Origin: Cyanobium sp. CH-040
GTDB lineage: Bacteria > Cyanobacteriota > Cyanobacteriia > PCC-6307 > Cyanobiaceae
NCBI RefSeq assembly: GCF_024346135.1
Contig: NZ_JAGQCJ010000005.1
Coordinates: 62,001-126,000 of the forward strand
Length of the DNA: 64,000 bases
Reading direction: 5' to 3'
Shown: piece by piece, positions 15,737 through 24,590 of the stretch
Position numbering within the stretch: the first letter of the stretch is position 1
How the letters are laid out: every line of letters starts with the position of its first letter
Program-made: the position numbers and the translations under genes
The notes under the pieces: model-generated
Database searches by the model: none
What the model was told of the DNA's origin: nothing
What the model saw: only the letters and a program-made list of their open reading frames with translations

Positions 15737-18241
15737 GTGGATGCCGCCGCCGCCCTGGCGCCGATCGAGGCCTGGTTCGCACGCCGGGGCTGGACGCCGC
15801 TGCCCTTTCAGCGCCAGACCTGGCGGGCCTACCTGGCCGGCCGCAGCGGCCTGATCCAGGTGCCCACCGGCTCCGGCAAAACCTATGCCGCGGTGATGGG
15901 TCCGATCGCCGAGCTGCTCGCTGAAGCGGGCTGGAGCGCGGAGCGGCCCGGTGAAGCACCCGGCGCCCTGCGCCTGCTCTACATCACGCCGCTGCGGGCC
16001 CTCAGCCGCGACCTGGCCCTGGCCATCCAGGAACCGATCGAGGCCATGGGCTGGCCGCTGCGGGTGGCGATCCGCAACGGCGACACCAGCAGCAGTGAGC
16101 GCAGCCGGCAGCTGCGCCGGCCCCCCGAGATCCTGATCACCACGCCCGAGTCGCTGTCGCTGCTGCTGGCCAGTCCCAGCGCCCCGGAGCTGTTCAGCGG
16201 CCTGCAGGCAATGGTTCTCGACGAGTGGCACGAGCTGATGGGCGGCAAGCGCGGCAGCCAGACCGAGCTCTGCCTGAGCTGGCTGCGGGCACTGCGGCCG
16301 GCGCTGCGCACCTGGGCGATCAGCGCCACCATCGGCAACCTCCAGGAGGCCGCCCGGGCGGCGGTGGGCACGGGCAGCGGCGAACCCCTGATCATCAGCG
16401 CCGCCATCGAGCGGCCCACCGCCATCCGCAGCCTGCTGCCCGAAACGATCGACGGCTTCCCCTGGGCCGGCCACCTGGGCCTGCGCATGTACGAGGAGCT
16501 GGTGGCGGCCCTCGATCCCGCCGTCTCCACGCTGCTGTTCACCAACACCCGCAACCAGGCCGAGCGCTGGCACCAGTGCCTCCGCTACGCCTGCCCGGAG
16601 ATGGAGGACGCCCTGGCCCTGCACCACAGCGCCATCGACCGGGCCGAACGCGAGGCGATCGAGGCGGCCGTGAAGAGCGGCGCTCTGCGCTGGGTGGTGT
16701 GCACCAGCTCCCTGGATCTGGGCGTCGACTTCCAGCCGGTGGAGCGGGTGGTGCAGATCGGTTCGGCCAAGAACCTGGCGCGGCTGCTGCAGCGGGCCGG
16801 CCGCAGCGCCCACTGCCCCGGCGGCACCGCCCAGGTGCTGTTCATGCCCACCAACGCCCTCGAACTGCTGGAGGTGAGCGCCATGCGGCGCGGCCTCGCC
16901 GAGGGCCTGGTGGAGACCCGCCGGCCGCCCGAGGCGCCGCTCGACGTGCTGCTCCAGCACCTCACCACCCTGGCCTGCGGGCCGGGCTTCGATCCCGAGC
17001 GGGAGTGGGCCGTGGTGCGCACGGCCTGGAGCTTCCGCGGCCTCAGCCCCGGCGACTGGCAGTGGTGCCTGCGCTTCCTGGAGGAGGGCGGCGAGTGCCT
17101 GGGGGCCTATCCCCGCTATCGCAAGCTGGAGCGCCAGCCGGCCGGCGACGGGTTCCGCTACGTGGTGCGCGAGAAGGCGATCGCCCGCCTGCACCGCCTG
17201 CACATCGGCACGATCACCGCCGACCGTGCGGTGACCGTGCGCTACGTGCGCGGCGCCGTGCTCGGCCATGTGGAGGAGACCTTCATCTCCCGCCTCCGGC
17301 CGGGTGATGTGTTCTTCTTCGCCGGCCGCCAGCTGGAGTTCGTGCGCCTGCGGGAGATGACCGCCCAGGTGAAGGCCACCACGAAGAAGAGTTCCGCAGT
17401 GCCGGCCTGGGCGGGGGGCCAGATGGCCCTCTCCGATCTGCTCAGCGAGGGGCTCCGGGCCGAGGTGGACCGCTGCGCCCGGGCCCTCGCGGGGGATGGC
17501 GAGCTCGACACCCCCGAACTGCAGGCCCTGGAACCGCTGCTGCGCCGCCAGGCCGACCTCTCGCGCCTGCCCCGTCGCGATGAGTTCCTGGTGGAGGTGT
17601 GCCGCAGCCGCGAGGGCAGCCACCTCTACGCCTATCCCTTCGAGGGGCGGTTCGTGCACGAGGGCCTGGGTTTCCTGTGGGCCTGGCGGCTGGCCCGCCA
17701 CCGGCCCGGCACGATCACGGTGTCGGTGAACGACTACGGCTTCGAGTTGCTGGCGCCGCGCGGCTATCCGTTCGAGGAGCTGTTCGAGCTCCACGGCGAC
17801 GCGCTGCTGGAGGTGGAGCGGCTGGAGGAGGATCTGGAGCAGGCGGTGAATCTCTCGGAACTGGGACGGCGCCGCTTCCGCTCCATCGCCCAGATCGCCG
17901 GCCTGGTGCGCAACTGCTATCCCGGCCAGAGCCGCAGCGGCGGCCAGCTGCAGATCAGCGCCGCCCTGCTCCACGACGTGTTCAGCCGCCACGAGCCCGG
18001 CAACCGGCTGCTGGCCCAGGCGCGGCGCGAGGTGCTGCAGGAGCAGCTGGAGCTGCCGCGCATCCGCGCCGCCCTGGAGCGGCTGCTCGGTTGCCGCCTG
18101 CTTCTGGAGCGCACCCCCCGGCCGGGGCCGCTGGCCTTCCCGCTGCTGGCCGAGCGTCTCAACAACCGCATGAGCAACGAGTCGCTGCTGGAGCGCATCG
18201 AGCGGCTGCGGGCCGAGGCGGAACGGGCGGAAGCCTGCTAG
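15737..18241 (+). CDS. lhr: Ligase-associated DEXH helicase (Lhr family)
   Basis: ATP-dependent 3-to-5 DNA helicase of the ligase-associated DNA repair set. Motifs in order are the Walker A IQVPTGSGKTYAA, TPLRALSRDL, TTPESLSLLLAS, motif II VLDEWHEL, SATIGN, LLFTNTRNQAERW, SSLDLGVDF and RAGRSAH. A winged-helix and DUF4910-like C-terminal region follow. The GTG at 15737 (VDAAAALAPIEAWF) is chosen because the family begins near there, giving 834 residues. An ATG at 15578 is possible but would add 53 non-homologous residues. Confidence 0.92.
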   Translation: MDAAAALAPIEAWFARRGWTPLPFQRQTWRAYLAGRSGLIQVPTGSGKTYAAVMGPIAELLAEAGWSAERPGEAPGALRLLYITPLRALSRDLALAIQEPIEAMGWPLRVAIRNGDTSSSERSRQLRRPPEILITTPESLSLLLASPSAPELFSGLQAMVLDEWHELMGGKRGSQTELCLSWLRALRPALRTWAISATIGNLQEAARAAVGTGSGEPLIISAAIERPTAIRSLLPETIDGFPWAGHLGLRMYEELVAALDPAVSTLLFTNTRNQAERWHQCLRYACPEMEDALALHHSAIDRAEREAIEAAVKSGALRWVVCTSSLDLGVDFQPVERVVQIGSAKNLARLLQRAGRSAHCPGGTAQVLFMPTNALELLEVSAMRRGLAEGLVETRRPPEAPLDVLLQHLTTLACGPGFDPEREWAVVRTAWSFRGLSPGDWQWCLRFLEEGGECLGAYPRYRKLERQPAGDGFRYVVREKAIARLHRLHIGTITADRAVTVRYVRGAVLGHVEETFISRLRPGDVFFFAGRQLEFVRLREMTAQVKATTKKSSAVPAWAGGQMALSDLLSEGLRAEVDRCARALAGDGELDTPELQALEPLLRRQADLSRLPRRDEFLVEVCRSREGSHLYAYPFEGRFVHEGLGFLWAWRLARHRPGTITVSVNDYGFELLAPRGYPFEELFELHGDALLEVERLEEDLEQAVNLSELGRRRFRSIAQIAGLVRNCYPGQSRSGGQLQISAALLHDVFSRHEPGNRLLAQARREVLQEQLELPRIRAALERLLGCRLLLERTPRPGPLAFPLLAERLNNRMSNESLLERIERLRAEAERAEAC

Positions 18242-18285
18242 GCCAGAGGTGTCTTAACGGGGACCCGGCCCCAGGAGCCGACGGC

Positions 18286-20151
18286 GTGGCCACACCGCCA
18301 GAGCCACCAGGACGCCGCCCCGGGGGAGGGCAGGCAGCGCCGCTCGCCCGGCTGGCGAAGGGGCTGCAGGCCGCCCCCCTGCAGGCGCTGCCGCCGCTGG
18401 TGCTGGCGGGCGGGCTGCTGCTCACCGGCGTGGTGACGGCGGGGATGCACCGCGCGGCCCTGGCCGAGCAGCGGCGCCTGGAGCAGGCGCTGCTGCTGCA
18501 GGCCGGTGGGGCCATCCGCGCGGCCCTGGCCGAGGACATCCAGCTGCTGCAGGCGGTGGCGGGGCTGCTGCGGGTGGCCGCACCGGTGCGGGAGGCGGAC
18601 TTCCGCAGCTTCGCAGCGGCCCTCGCCGGCGAGGGCCGGGTGCTGGGCTTCGCCCGGCGCCTGGAACCGCTGGCTGCGCCGGGCGCAGCGCCGATCCGCA
18701 GCCGGGTGGAGCTGGTGGCGCCCTCCGCTGCCGCCCATCGGCCACTGCTGGGAGAGGATCCGGCCGCCGTGCCCGCCCGTCGCGAGGCCCTGGAGCGCTC
18801 GGCCCGAACGGGCCTGGCCAGCCTCAGCGGCGGGCCGGAGCCGGCCCTGCTGGCGCTGGCGGTGCCGGCGGCGGCAGCGGGTGGTCCCCCCCAGGGCTGG
18901 GCGCTGACGGTTGTCGAGAGCGACGGGCTGCTGGCCCGGGGTCTGGCACGGCTGAGAGAAGGCCAGTGGCTGGCTGGCCGCCTGCGCCTCACGGGCAGCG
19001 GTCGGGAGCCGCCACCCCTTCCGGAAACCGGCGGCGATCCATCCGGCGGCAGCCTCAGCCAGCCGCTGGATCTGGCCGGCCGCACCTGGACCCTCACGCT
19101 CCTGCGGGCCGGCCCGGGGGAAGGCCCGGGCGCGGACCGGCGCGGCCTGTGGCTGCCGCTGGCCTGCGGGCTGGCCGCCACCACCCTGGCCGCCCTCAGC
19201 ACCCGGGCGCTGGTGAACAGCCATCTGGCGATGCGCGCGGCCCTGGCCGTGAACCAGGCCGCCGGGGAGGAGCGGGCCCTGGCCAGCACGGTGTTCGAGG
19301 CCTCGCGGCTGGGGATCGTGGTGAGCGACCCCCAGGGCAGGATCCTGATGGTGAACGAGGCCTTCGGCCGCCTCAGCGGCTACCGGCCGGTGGAGGTGCT
19401 CGGGCGGCACACCAACCTGCTGCGTTCCGGCCGCCACGACGACGCCTTCTACGGCGAACTCTGGAGCAGCCTGCACAGCCAGGGCCACTGGCAGGGCGAC
19501 CTCTGGAACCGGGTGCGCAGCGGCGAACTGCGCCGCCACCACCTCTCGATCTCCACCGTGCGCGGACCGGATCACCAGCCCCGCTACTTCGTGGGCATGC
19601 TGGAGGACATCACCGACCGCTACGCCGAGGAGAAGGCGGTCCACCACCAGGCGCGCCACGACGTGCTCACCGGCCTGGGCAACCGCGCCCTGCTGATGGA
19701 GCAGCTGGAGCGGGATCTGGCCCTGGCGCAGCGCCACCACTGGGCCCTGGCGGTGCTCTATCTCGATCTCGACGGCTTCAAGGAGGTGAACGACCGCCAC
19801 GGCCATGCCGTGGGTGACCGGGTGCTGCAGGTGATGGCCCGGCGCCTGCAGGCCGTGCTGCGCAGCACCGATGTGATCTGCCGTCAGGGGGGTGACGAGT
19901 TCGTGGTGCTGGTGCCCCATGCCGGCGGCGAGGGGGAGCTGCTGCGGATCGCCGACAAGCTGATCGAAACCTGCAGGGAACCGCTCACGGAAGTGGGCCT
20001 GGATCCGGGGCTGTCGGCGAGCGTCGGCATCGCCCGCTACCCCGAACACGGCCGCACGGTGCGGCAGCTGCTGGTGGCCGCGGACCAGGCGATGTACGCA
20101 GCCAAGGCTCAGGGAGCCTGCGTGCGCATGGCCTCCCTGCTGCCCCTGTGA
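18286..20151 (+). CDS. CHASE-PAS-GGDEF diguanylate cyclase
   Basis: Predicted c-di-GMP synthase in the membrane, about 621 residues from a GTG at 18286 (the start is uncertain). A membrane helix (residues about 33-55) precedes a CHASE-like extracytoplasmic sensor with FGFxRR-like motif GFARRLEPL. A second helix near 285-305 leads to a PAS domain (ASTVFEASRLGIVVSDPQGRI) and a GGDEF domain. The active motif is intact (RQGGDEFVVLVPHA) and the RxxD inhibition site is not obvious. No EAL domain is present. The protein resembles many cyanobacterial signalling enzymes. Confidence 0.88.
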   Translation: MATPPEPPGRRPGGGQAAPLARLAKGLQAAPLQALPPLVLAGGLLLTGVVTAGMHRAALAEQRRLEQALLLQAGGAIRAALAEDIQLLQAVAGLLRVAAPVREADFRSFAAALAGEGRVLGFARRLEPLAAPGAAPIRSRVELVAPSAAAHRPLLGEDPAAVPARREALERSARTGLASLSGGPEPALLALAVPAAAAGGPPQGWALTVVESDGLLARGLARLREGQWLAGRLRLTGSGREPPPLPETGGDPSGGSLSQPLDLAGRTWTLTLLRAGPGEGPGADRRGLWLPLACGLAATTLAALSTRALVNSHLAMRAALAVNQAAGEERALASTVFEASRLGIVVSDPQGRILMVNEAFGRLSGYRPVEVLGRHTNLLRSGRHDDAFYGELWSSLHSQGHWQGDLWNRVRSGELRRHHLSISTVRGPDHQPRYFVGMLEDITDRYAEEKAVHHQARHDVLTGLGNRALLMEQLERDLALAQRHHWALAVLYLDLDGFKEVNDRHGHAVGDRVLQVMARRLQAVLRSTDVICRQGGDEFVVLVPHAGGEGELLRIADKLIETCREPLTEVGLDPGLSASVGIARYPEHGRTVRQLLVAADQAMYAAKAQGACVRMASLLPL

Positions 20152-20164
20152 AGGAACGCGACCC

Positions 20165-20245
20165 TCAGGCCTGCTCCAGGCGCTTGACGATCCAGGCCAT
20201 CAGCGCCAGCGAGGCGGCCAGGGCGATCAGCAGGGCGGTGGTCAT
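20165..20245 (-). CDS. Possible 26-residue single-membrane-helix peptide
   Basis: A short frame, MTTALLIALAASLALMAWIV then KRLEQA, lies 35 bases downstream of the polyferredoxin gene on the same strand. Hydrophobic helix plus basic end is typical of small photosynthetic or accessory membrane peptides. It does not match the small photosystem subunits I know, and no Shine-Dalgarno is visible. It is a weak call based on composition and position. Confidence 0.25.
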   Translation of the reverse strand: MTTALLIALAASLALMAWIVKRLEQA

Positions 20246-20280
20246 GGAGGTGCGGGGGGCGGCTGGGGGGTTGGGCGCCA

Positions 20281-22467
20281 TTATCCCGGCGGCAGGACAG
20301 CCAGGGGCTGCTGCAGCTGCGGCAGGGCCACCAGCCAGCGGCCGCCGGCGGCCAGCAGCAGGAACACCCCCAGTCCGGCCAGCTGCAGCCGCGGCGCCGG
20401 CCACAGCCGCCGCAGCAGCACCGCCGACCAGCCCAGCCCCAGCAGCACCGCGGCGCTCTGGCAGAAGGCGATCACGTGGACGTCGGCGCTCCAGGCGGGC
20501 AATGAGGCCGCTCCGGCCAGCAGCGGCGCCAGGCTCACCGGCAGGATGCGGCCGGCCTCGGCCATGCCCAGGGGCAGGTGGCGGGCCAGCAGCAGCGCCC
20601 AGAGCAGGGGCAGCAGGGCGTAGAGCGGCAGGCGGCGCTGGCCCGCCGGGAGCAGCGGCCGGCTCAGGAGAAACAGCAGGGCTGGCAGGGCCAGGGCCAG
20701 GCAGCCGAACGCCAGCCTCGGCAGCAGCGGCCCGGCCTGCAGGCTGCCGGGCGCCAGCGGCAGCCAGCCCAGCAGCCGTTGCCAGTGGTGCAGGCCGATG
20801 CCGCCGGCCAGCACCAGGATCAGCCCCGCCTCCCCGGCCGGCGCCTCCATCTCCCGCTGCAGGTCGGCGGCGGGGGGGCGCAGGCGCAGCTGCACGGAGC
20901 GGTGCGGGCACGCCGCGGCGCAGGTGAGGCAGAGCACGCAGTTGCGATTGTCGGCCAGGTGGGCGGGGTGGGTGCCGAGGGGACAGCCGGCGGTGGCCAG
21001 ACCCTCACCCACCGCCGGACCGCCCTTGAAGCAGCCGTAGGTGCTGCAGCTGCCGCTGCAGGTGCCGGCCTGGGCCCGCAGCTCCAGGATCGAGAGCTTG
21101 GCGAACAGGCCGTTCATGCCGCCCACCGGGCAGAGGTAACGGCACCAGAAGCGCTTCTCGAACAGCAGCGAGCCCAGCACCGCCCCGGCGGTGATCAGCA
21201 GCAGCAGGCAGCTGCTCAGCCAGGCGGTGTTCTCCAGGTCCCACACCTCCTCCCAGAGCAGGATCAGGGCGAAGCCGGCAGCCAGCAGCGGCGCCCCCCA
21301 GGCGTCGCTGTCGCCCCGGGGCCAGGAGCGCGGCCGCCAGCCCAGGGCGCGGGCGAGGCGCTGGCTGATCTCGCCCCACACCATGAACGGACAGAAGGAG
21401 CACCACAGCCGCCCCACCAGCGGATAGGCCAGCAGGATCAGCGGCCACCACCAGGCCCAGAACAGGTTCAGGGCGCCGTTGTGGGCCCGGTCCTGGGGAC
21501 CGAGCCAGAGCCACAGGTTCACCAGCACGAACACCCAGCTCACCAGGCCGAAGAGCAGGGCGTTCCAGAGCCGGGGGGAGCGCATCGCGAAGCGCAGCCG
21601 CGGCTTCCAGCGCCAGAGGTCGAAGCGGGCCCGGCCCGGCCGGGCGCCGGTCCAGAACACCTCATCGGGCAGGGTGGCGGGCAGGCTGGCGAAGGGGGCG
21701 CCGGGCCGTTCACTGGAGCTGTCGGCGGCGGCCTGGCGCAGGGCCCGTTCGATCACGCCCTCCAGCTCCGTCACGTTGCCCGGGAAGTCGTGGCTCTGGA
21801 GCCGCTTCACCACCGCCTCGCTCACCTGCGGCGGCAGCCGCCAGCCCAGCCCCCGGGCCCGCTGGCGGATGCCGTAGCGCAGCCACTCGCCCAGGTCCTG
21901 GCGCCGCACCCGCAGCGGCGGCACCCGGATCACGGTGGCGCAGCGGTCGAACTCCGCCAGGGCCGACTCGGTGGTGGCGAACACCCGGCCGCAGAACCGG
22001 CGCTCGCGGCCGGCAGGGCCCGGCGCCCGCCAGCGGCCTTCGCGCAGCAGCTCCAGCAGCCGCGGGCGCAGGCGGGGATCGGCCCGGTCGAGGTTGTCGA
22101 TGAGCAGGGCGCCGTCCCCCAGGCAGTCGAGCAGCGAACCGTCACCGCCGGAGGAGGCGCTGCCGAACAGGGCGGCCCCGTCATCGCCCAGGGTGGCGGC
22201 GTCGATGCGGGCCATCAGGCGCCGCCGCTGCGGGCTGCCGTAGTGGATCAGGGCAGCCAGGTTGTCCTTGCCCAGCCCGGGTTCGCCGCAGATCAGCACC
22301 GGCCCGGCCCCCGGGTCGGCGGCCGCCTGGCGCACGGCCTCGCGCAGACGCTCGGCGTAACGGCTGCTGCCCACCACCCCCCGGCGCGTGCGGCCCACCA
22401 GGTGGGGGGCCAGCTGCAGCAGGCAGGCCTGGCGGTCCGGGTCTCCGTGGGTGCCGTGCTCCGCCAT
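20281..22467 (-). CDS. AAA+ domain fused to a NapH/NosR-like membrane polyferredoxin
   Basis: A 728-residue fusion. Residues 1-250 resemble the AAA+ domain of sigma-54 activators: Walker A GEPGLGKDNL (61-70), ALFG (99-102), LLIDNLD (121-127) and FPGNVTELEGVIERAL. Residues about 300-500 are membrane helices with cluster motifs WCSFCPF and WCRYLCPVGGMNG. Then come CSGSCSTYGC and a ferredoxin motif CVLCLTCAAACP, ending in more helices. The GAFTGA loop is missing, the Walker B glutamate is Asn and the sensor-2 Arg is Thr. A redox-sensing or electron-transfer role is inferred. Start ATG at 22467. Confidence 0.8.
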   Translation of the reverse strand: MAEHGTHGDPDRQACLLQLAPHLVGRTRRGVVGSSRYAERLREAVRQAAADPGAGPVLICGEPGLGKDNLAALIHYGSPQRRRLMARIDAATLGDDGAALFGSASSGGDGSLLDCLGDGALLIDNLDRADPRLRPRLLELLREGRWRAPGPAGRERRFCGRVFATTESALAEFDRCATVIRVPPLRVRRQDLGEWLRYGIRQRARGLGWRLPPQVSEAVVKRLQSHDFPGNVTELEGVIERALRQAAADSSSERPGAPFASLPATLPDEVFWTGARPGRARFDLWRWKPRLRFAMRSPRLWNALLFGLVSWVFVLVNLWLWLGPQDRAHNGALNLFWAWWWPLILLAYPLVGRLWCSFCPFMVWGEISQRLARALGWRPRSWPRGDSDAWGAPLLAAGFALILLWEEVWDLENTAWLSSCLLLLITAGAVLGSLLFEKRFWCRYLCPVGGMNGLFAKLSILELRAQAGTCSGSCSTYGCFKGGPAVGEGLATAGCPLGTHPAHLADNRNCVLCLTCAAACPHRSVQLRLRPPAADLQREMEAPAGEAGLILVLAGGIGLHHWQRLLGWLPLAPGSLQAGPLLPRLAFGCLALALPALLFLLSRPLLPAGQRRLPLYALLPLLWALLLARHLPLGMAEAGRILPVSLAPLLAGAASLPAWSADVHVIAFCQSAAVLLGLGWSAVLLRRLWPAPRLQLAGLGVFLLLAAGGRWLVALPQLQQPLAVLPPG

Positions 22468-22579
22468 CCCCAGCCCCCGCCGCCACTGCTTCGACACTGC
22501 TTCGATTGTGTGCCCCAGGCCCGGCGGCGGCAGCCCTCCGGCGGCCCATAGGCTGGCCGGCGCTCCCGCCCAGGCCCCC

Positions 22580-23191
22580 ATGACCCTCACCCTCTACGGC
22601 GGCGCCCGCACCCGCGCCTCCATGCCCCGCTGGTACCTGGAGGAGAAGGGCATCCCCTACCGCCTGGTGGAGCTCGACCTGCAGGCCGGCGAGCACCGCG
22701 AAGCGGCCTTCACCGCCATCAACCCCTTCGCCAAGCTGCCGGCCCTGGAGGACGACAGTCTCGAGGCCCCCGGCGGCGGGCCGCTGCGGCTGTTCGAGAG
22801 CGGCGCCATCCTGCTGCACCTGGCCGAGCGCCACGGCGGCGAATTCAACCCTGAGCTGGTGGGCGGGCCGGACGCCGCGGCCGCCCGCCGGGCCCTGGTG
22901 GCCCAGTGGCTGCTGTTCGCCAACGCCACCCTGGCGGTGGCCCTGTTCGTGCCCAGCAACCGCGAGCGCGAATTTCCGCGGCTGATGGACGTGCTCAACG
23001 CGCAGCTGGCCGGCGGCGGGCCGCTGGTGGGCGAGGCCTGGGGCGCCGCCGACTGCGCCGTGCAGGCCTATCTGGCCTACCTGCCGATCTTCTTGCCCCA
23101 GATCGACCTCAGCCCCTGGCCCCAGGTGCAGGCCACGATCGCCGCCGCCCAGGCGCGGCCGGCCTACCGGCTGGCCATCGGCCCGCGGTGA
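22580..23191 (+). CDS. Glutathione S-transferase family protein
   Basis: A 203-residue soluble protein. The N-terminal thioredoxin-like domain begins MTLTLYGGARTRASMPRWYLEE, with INPFAKLPALED carrying the cis-proline glutathione-binding motif and LFESGAILLHLAE the Glu-Ser pair that binds glutathione. An all-helical C-terminal domain includes GEAWGAADCAVQAYL. It overlaps pdeM by GTGA. The target is unknown; many cyanobacterial members detoxify electrophiles. Confidence 0.88.
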   Translation: MTLTLYGGARTRASMPRWYLEEKGIPYRLVELDLQAGEHREAAFTAINPFAKLPALEDDSLEAPGGGPLRLFESGAILLHLAERHGGEFNPELVGGPDAAAARRALVAQWLLFANATLAVALFVPSNREREFPRLMDVLNAQLAGGGPLVGEAWGAADCAVQAYLAYLPIFLPQIDLSPWPQVQATIAAAQARPAYRLAIGPR

Positions 23192-23877
23192 ACGCCAGCT
23201 TCCACTGGCGCGGCGAGCATCTGGAGCTGCTGGGCGTCCGGGCCGCCCTCGACCCCCGGCGCGGGGTGCTGCTGGTGGCCGACGTGCACCTGGGCAAGGC
23301 CGAGACCTTCCAGGTGCATGGCGTGCCCCTGCCCAGCGACGGCGACGCCGGCAGCCTCAACCGGCTGCTGGAGCTCAGCCACCGGCACCGTCCGCACCGG
23401 GTGGTGGTGCTCGGCGATCTGATCCACAGCCGCCTCGGCCTCACCGCCGAGCTGCGGGCCAAGCTGGCGGCGCTGCCCGAGCTGCTGGGGTGTGCGCTGG
23501 AGCTGGTGGGGGGCAACCACGAGCGCGGCAGCTGGATCGCCGGCCTGCCCCAGCAGCCCAGCCAGGCCCTGGGGCCGTGGTGGCTCAGCCATGAGCCCGA
23601 GCCGCGCCCGGGCCTGCTCAACATCTGCGGCCACCTGCACCCGGTGGCCGTGATCGGCCGCGGCGCCGACCGCCTGCGGCTGCCGTGCTTCAGCTACGAC
23701 CCCAGGGCTGAGCGCCTGGCGCTGCCCGCCTTCGGCGAGCTCACCGGCGGCCATCCCAGCCCGACCGGGGAGCGGCAGTGGCTGGTGGCGGAGGGCGCGG
23801 TGGTTCCCTGGAGCGCCGCGGACGGGGCGGCGCTCAGGCCTCGGCGGCCAGGGCCCGCACCACGTCGCCGCGGGTGA
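23188..23877 (+). CDS. pdeM: Ligase-associated DNA damage response endonuclease PdeM
   Basis: Metallophosphoesterase of the Lhr/ligase DNA repair set. Metal ligand motifs are all present: VADVHLGKAE (Asp, His), VVLGDLIHSRLG, GGNHERG and CGHLHPV. The 229-residue length and the opening NASFHWRGEHLELL fit the family. The GTG at 23188 overlaps the GST stop (GTGA). The last 44 bases overlap the 3-prime end of the convergent CBS gene. With the exonuclease, ligase and Lhr it completes the four-member set in one 23-kb region. Confidence 0.9.
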   Translation: MNASFHWRGEHLELLGVRAALDPRRGVLLVADVHLGKAETFQVHGVPLPSDGDAGSLNRLLELSHRHRPHRVVVLGDLIHSRLGLTAELRAKLAALPELLGCALELVGGNHERGSWIAGLPQQPSQALGPWWLSHEPEPRPGLLNICGHLHPVAVIGRGADRLRLPCFSYDPRAERLALPAFGELTGGHPSPTGERQWLVAEGAVVPWSAADGAALRPRRPGPAPRRRG

Positions 23878-24325
23878 GCACGCCCACCGGCCGGCGGGCG
23901 TCGTCGAGCACGAACAGGCGCTGGGTACCGCCCTCGTGCAGCTGCCGGGCCGCGGCAGGCAGCTGCAGGTCGGCGCCGCAGCTGTGGGGATTGCGCCGCA
24001 TCACCTCGCCCACCGTGCTGCCCAGCACCTGGTGCACCTCCCGCTCCCAGCTGAGGGGATTGCGCAGGTAGATCACGGCGTCGAGCAGCATCACGTAGGG
24101 ACCCGGCTGGAAGCCGCTCTCGCGCACCATCAGGTCCTGCTCGGTGAGTTCCCCCACCAGGGCGCCGCTCTCGTCCACCACCGGCAGGCCGCTGATGTGG
24201 TGGTCGCTCATCAGCTTCACGGCGTTCTGCAGGGGGGTGTCGACCGTGACGCTGAGCACCGGGGCGGTCATCACGGCGGAGACGGGCTGTTGCACCACGG
24301 CGGCAGGGGCGGGCTGTGGGGGCAT
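23834..24325 (-). CDS. Tandem CBS-domain protein
   Basis: A 163-residue cytosolic protein made of two CBS motifs: VMTAPVLSVTVDTPLQNAV with HISGLPVVDESGALVGEL, and VMRRNP with RLFVLDDARRPVGVLTRGDVV. Stand-alone CBS pairs bind adenine nucleotides and tune partner enzymes. The inserted segment PYVMLLDAVIYLRNPLSWERE is typical of the cyanobacterial and plant CBSX-like family, which regulates thioredoxins in chloroplasts. The partner here is unknown. It is convergent with pdeM, overlapping 44 bases. Confidence 0.85.
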   Translation of the reverse strand: MPPQPAPAAVVQQPVSAVMTAPVLSVTVDTPLQNAVKLMSDHHISGLPVVDESGALVGELTEQDLMVRESGFQPGPYVMLLDAVIYLRNPLSWEREVHQVLGSTVGEVMRRNPHSCGADLQLPAAARQLHEGGTQRLFVLDDARRPVGVLTRGDVVRALAAEA

Positions 24326-24383
24326 TCTGAGCCTGGGCCGGCGCCGCCTTCACAATGGGCAGAAGCTGCAGCCGCAAGCGGGG

Positions 24384-24590
24384 ATGGGGCGCTTCCAGGA
24401 GTTGCTGCGCGCGGCCGACAGTCTGCGACTGCTGACCGCCATCGCCCGCCGGGCCGCCTGTCTGGCCGCGGTGCGCTGGGAAGAGGGCTGGCACAGGCCC
24501 GTGCGCCAGGGGCGTGAGGAGCTGGGCATCAGCGATCCGGCCGACGCCGAGCCCTATGGCCTCCACGCCCAGCTGGGGCCGCTGCCATGA
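24384..24590 (+). CDS. Small conserved-looking hypothetical protein upstream of the PgsA-like gene
   Basis: A 68-residue product, MGRFQELLRAADSLRLLTAI at its start and DPADAEPYGLHAQLGPLP at its end, with no membrane segment. Its stop overlaps the ATG of the phosphatidyltransferase gene (ATGA), which supports translation and cotranscription. No family was recognised. It diverges from the CBS gene. Confidence 0.6.
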   Translation: MGRFQELLRAADSLRLLTAIARRAACLAAVRWEEGWHRPVRQGREELGISDPADAEPYGLHAQLGPLP

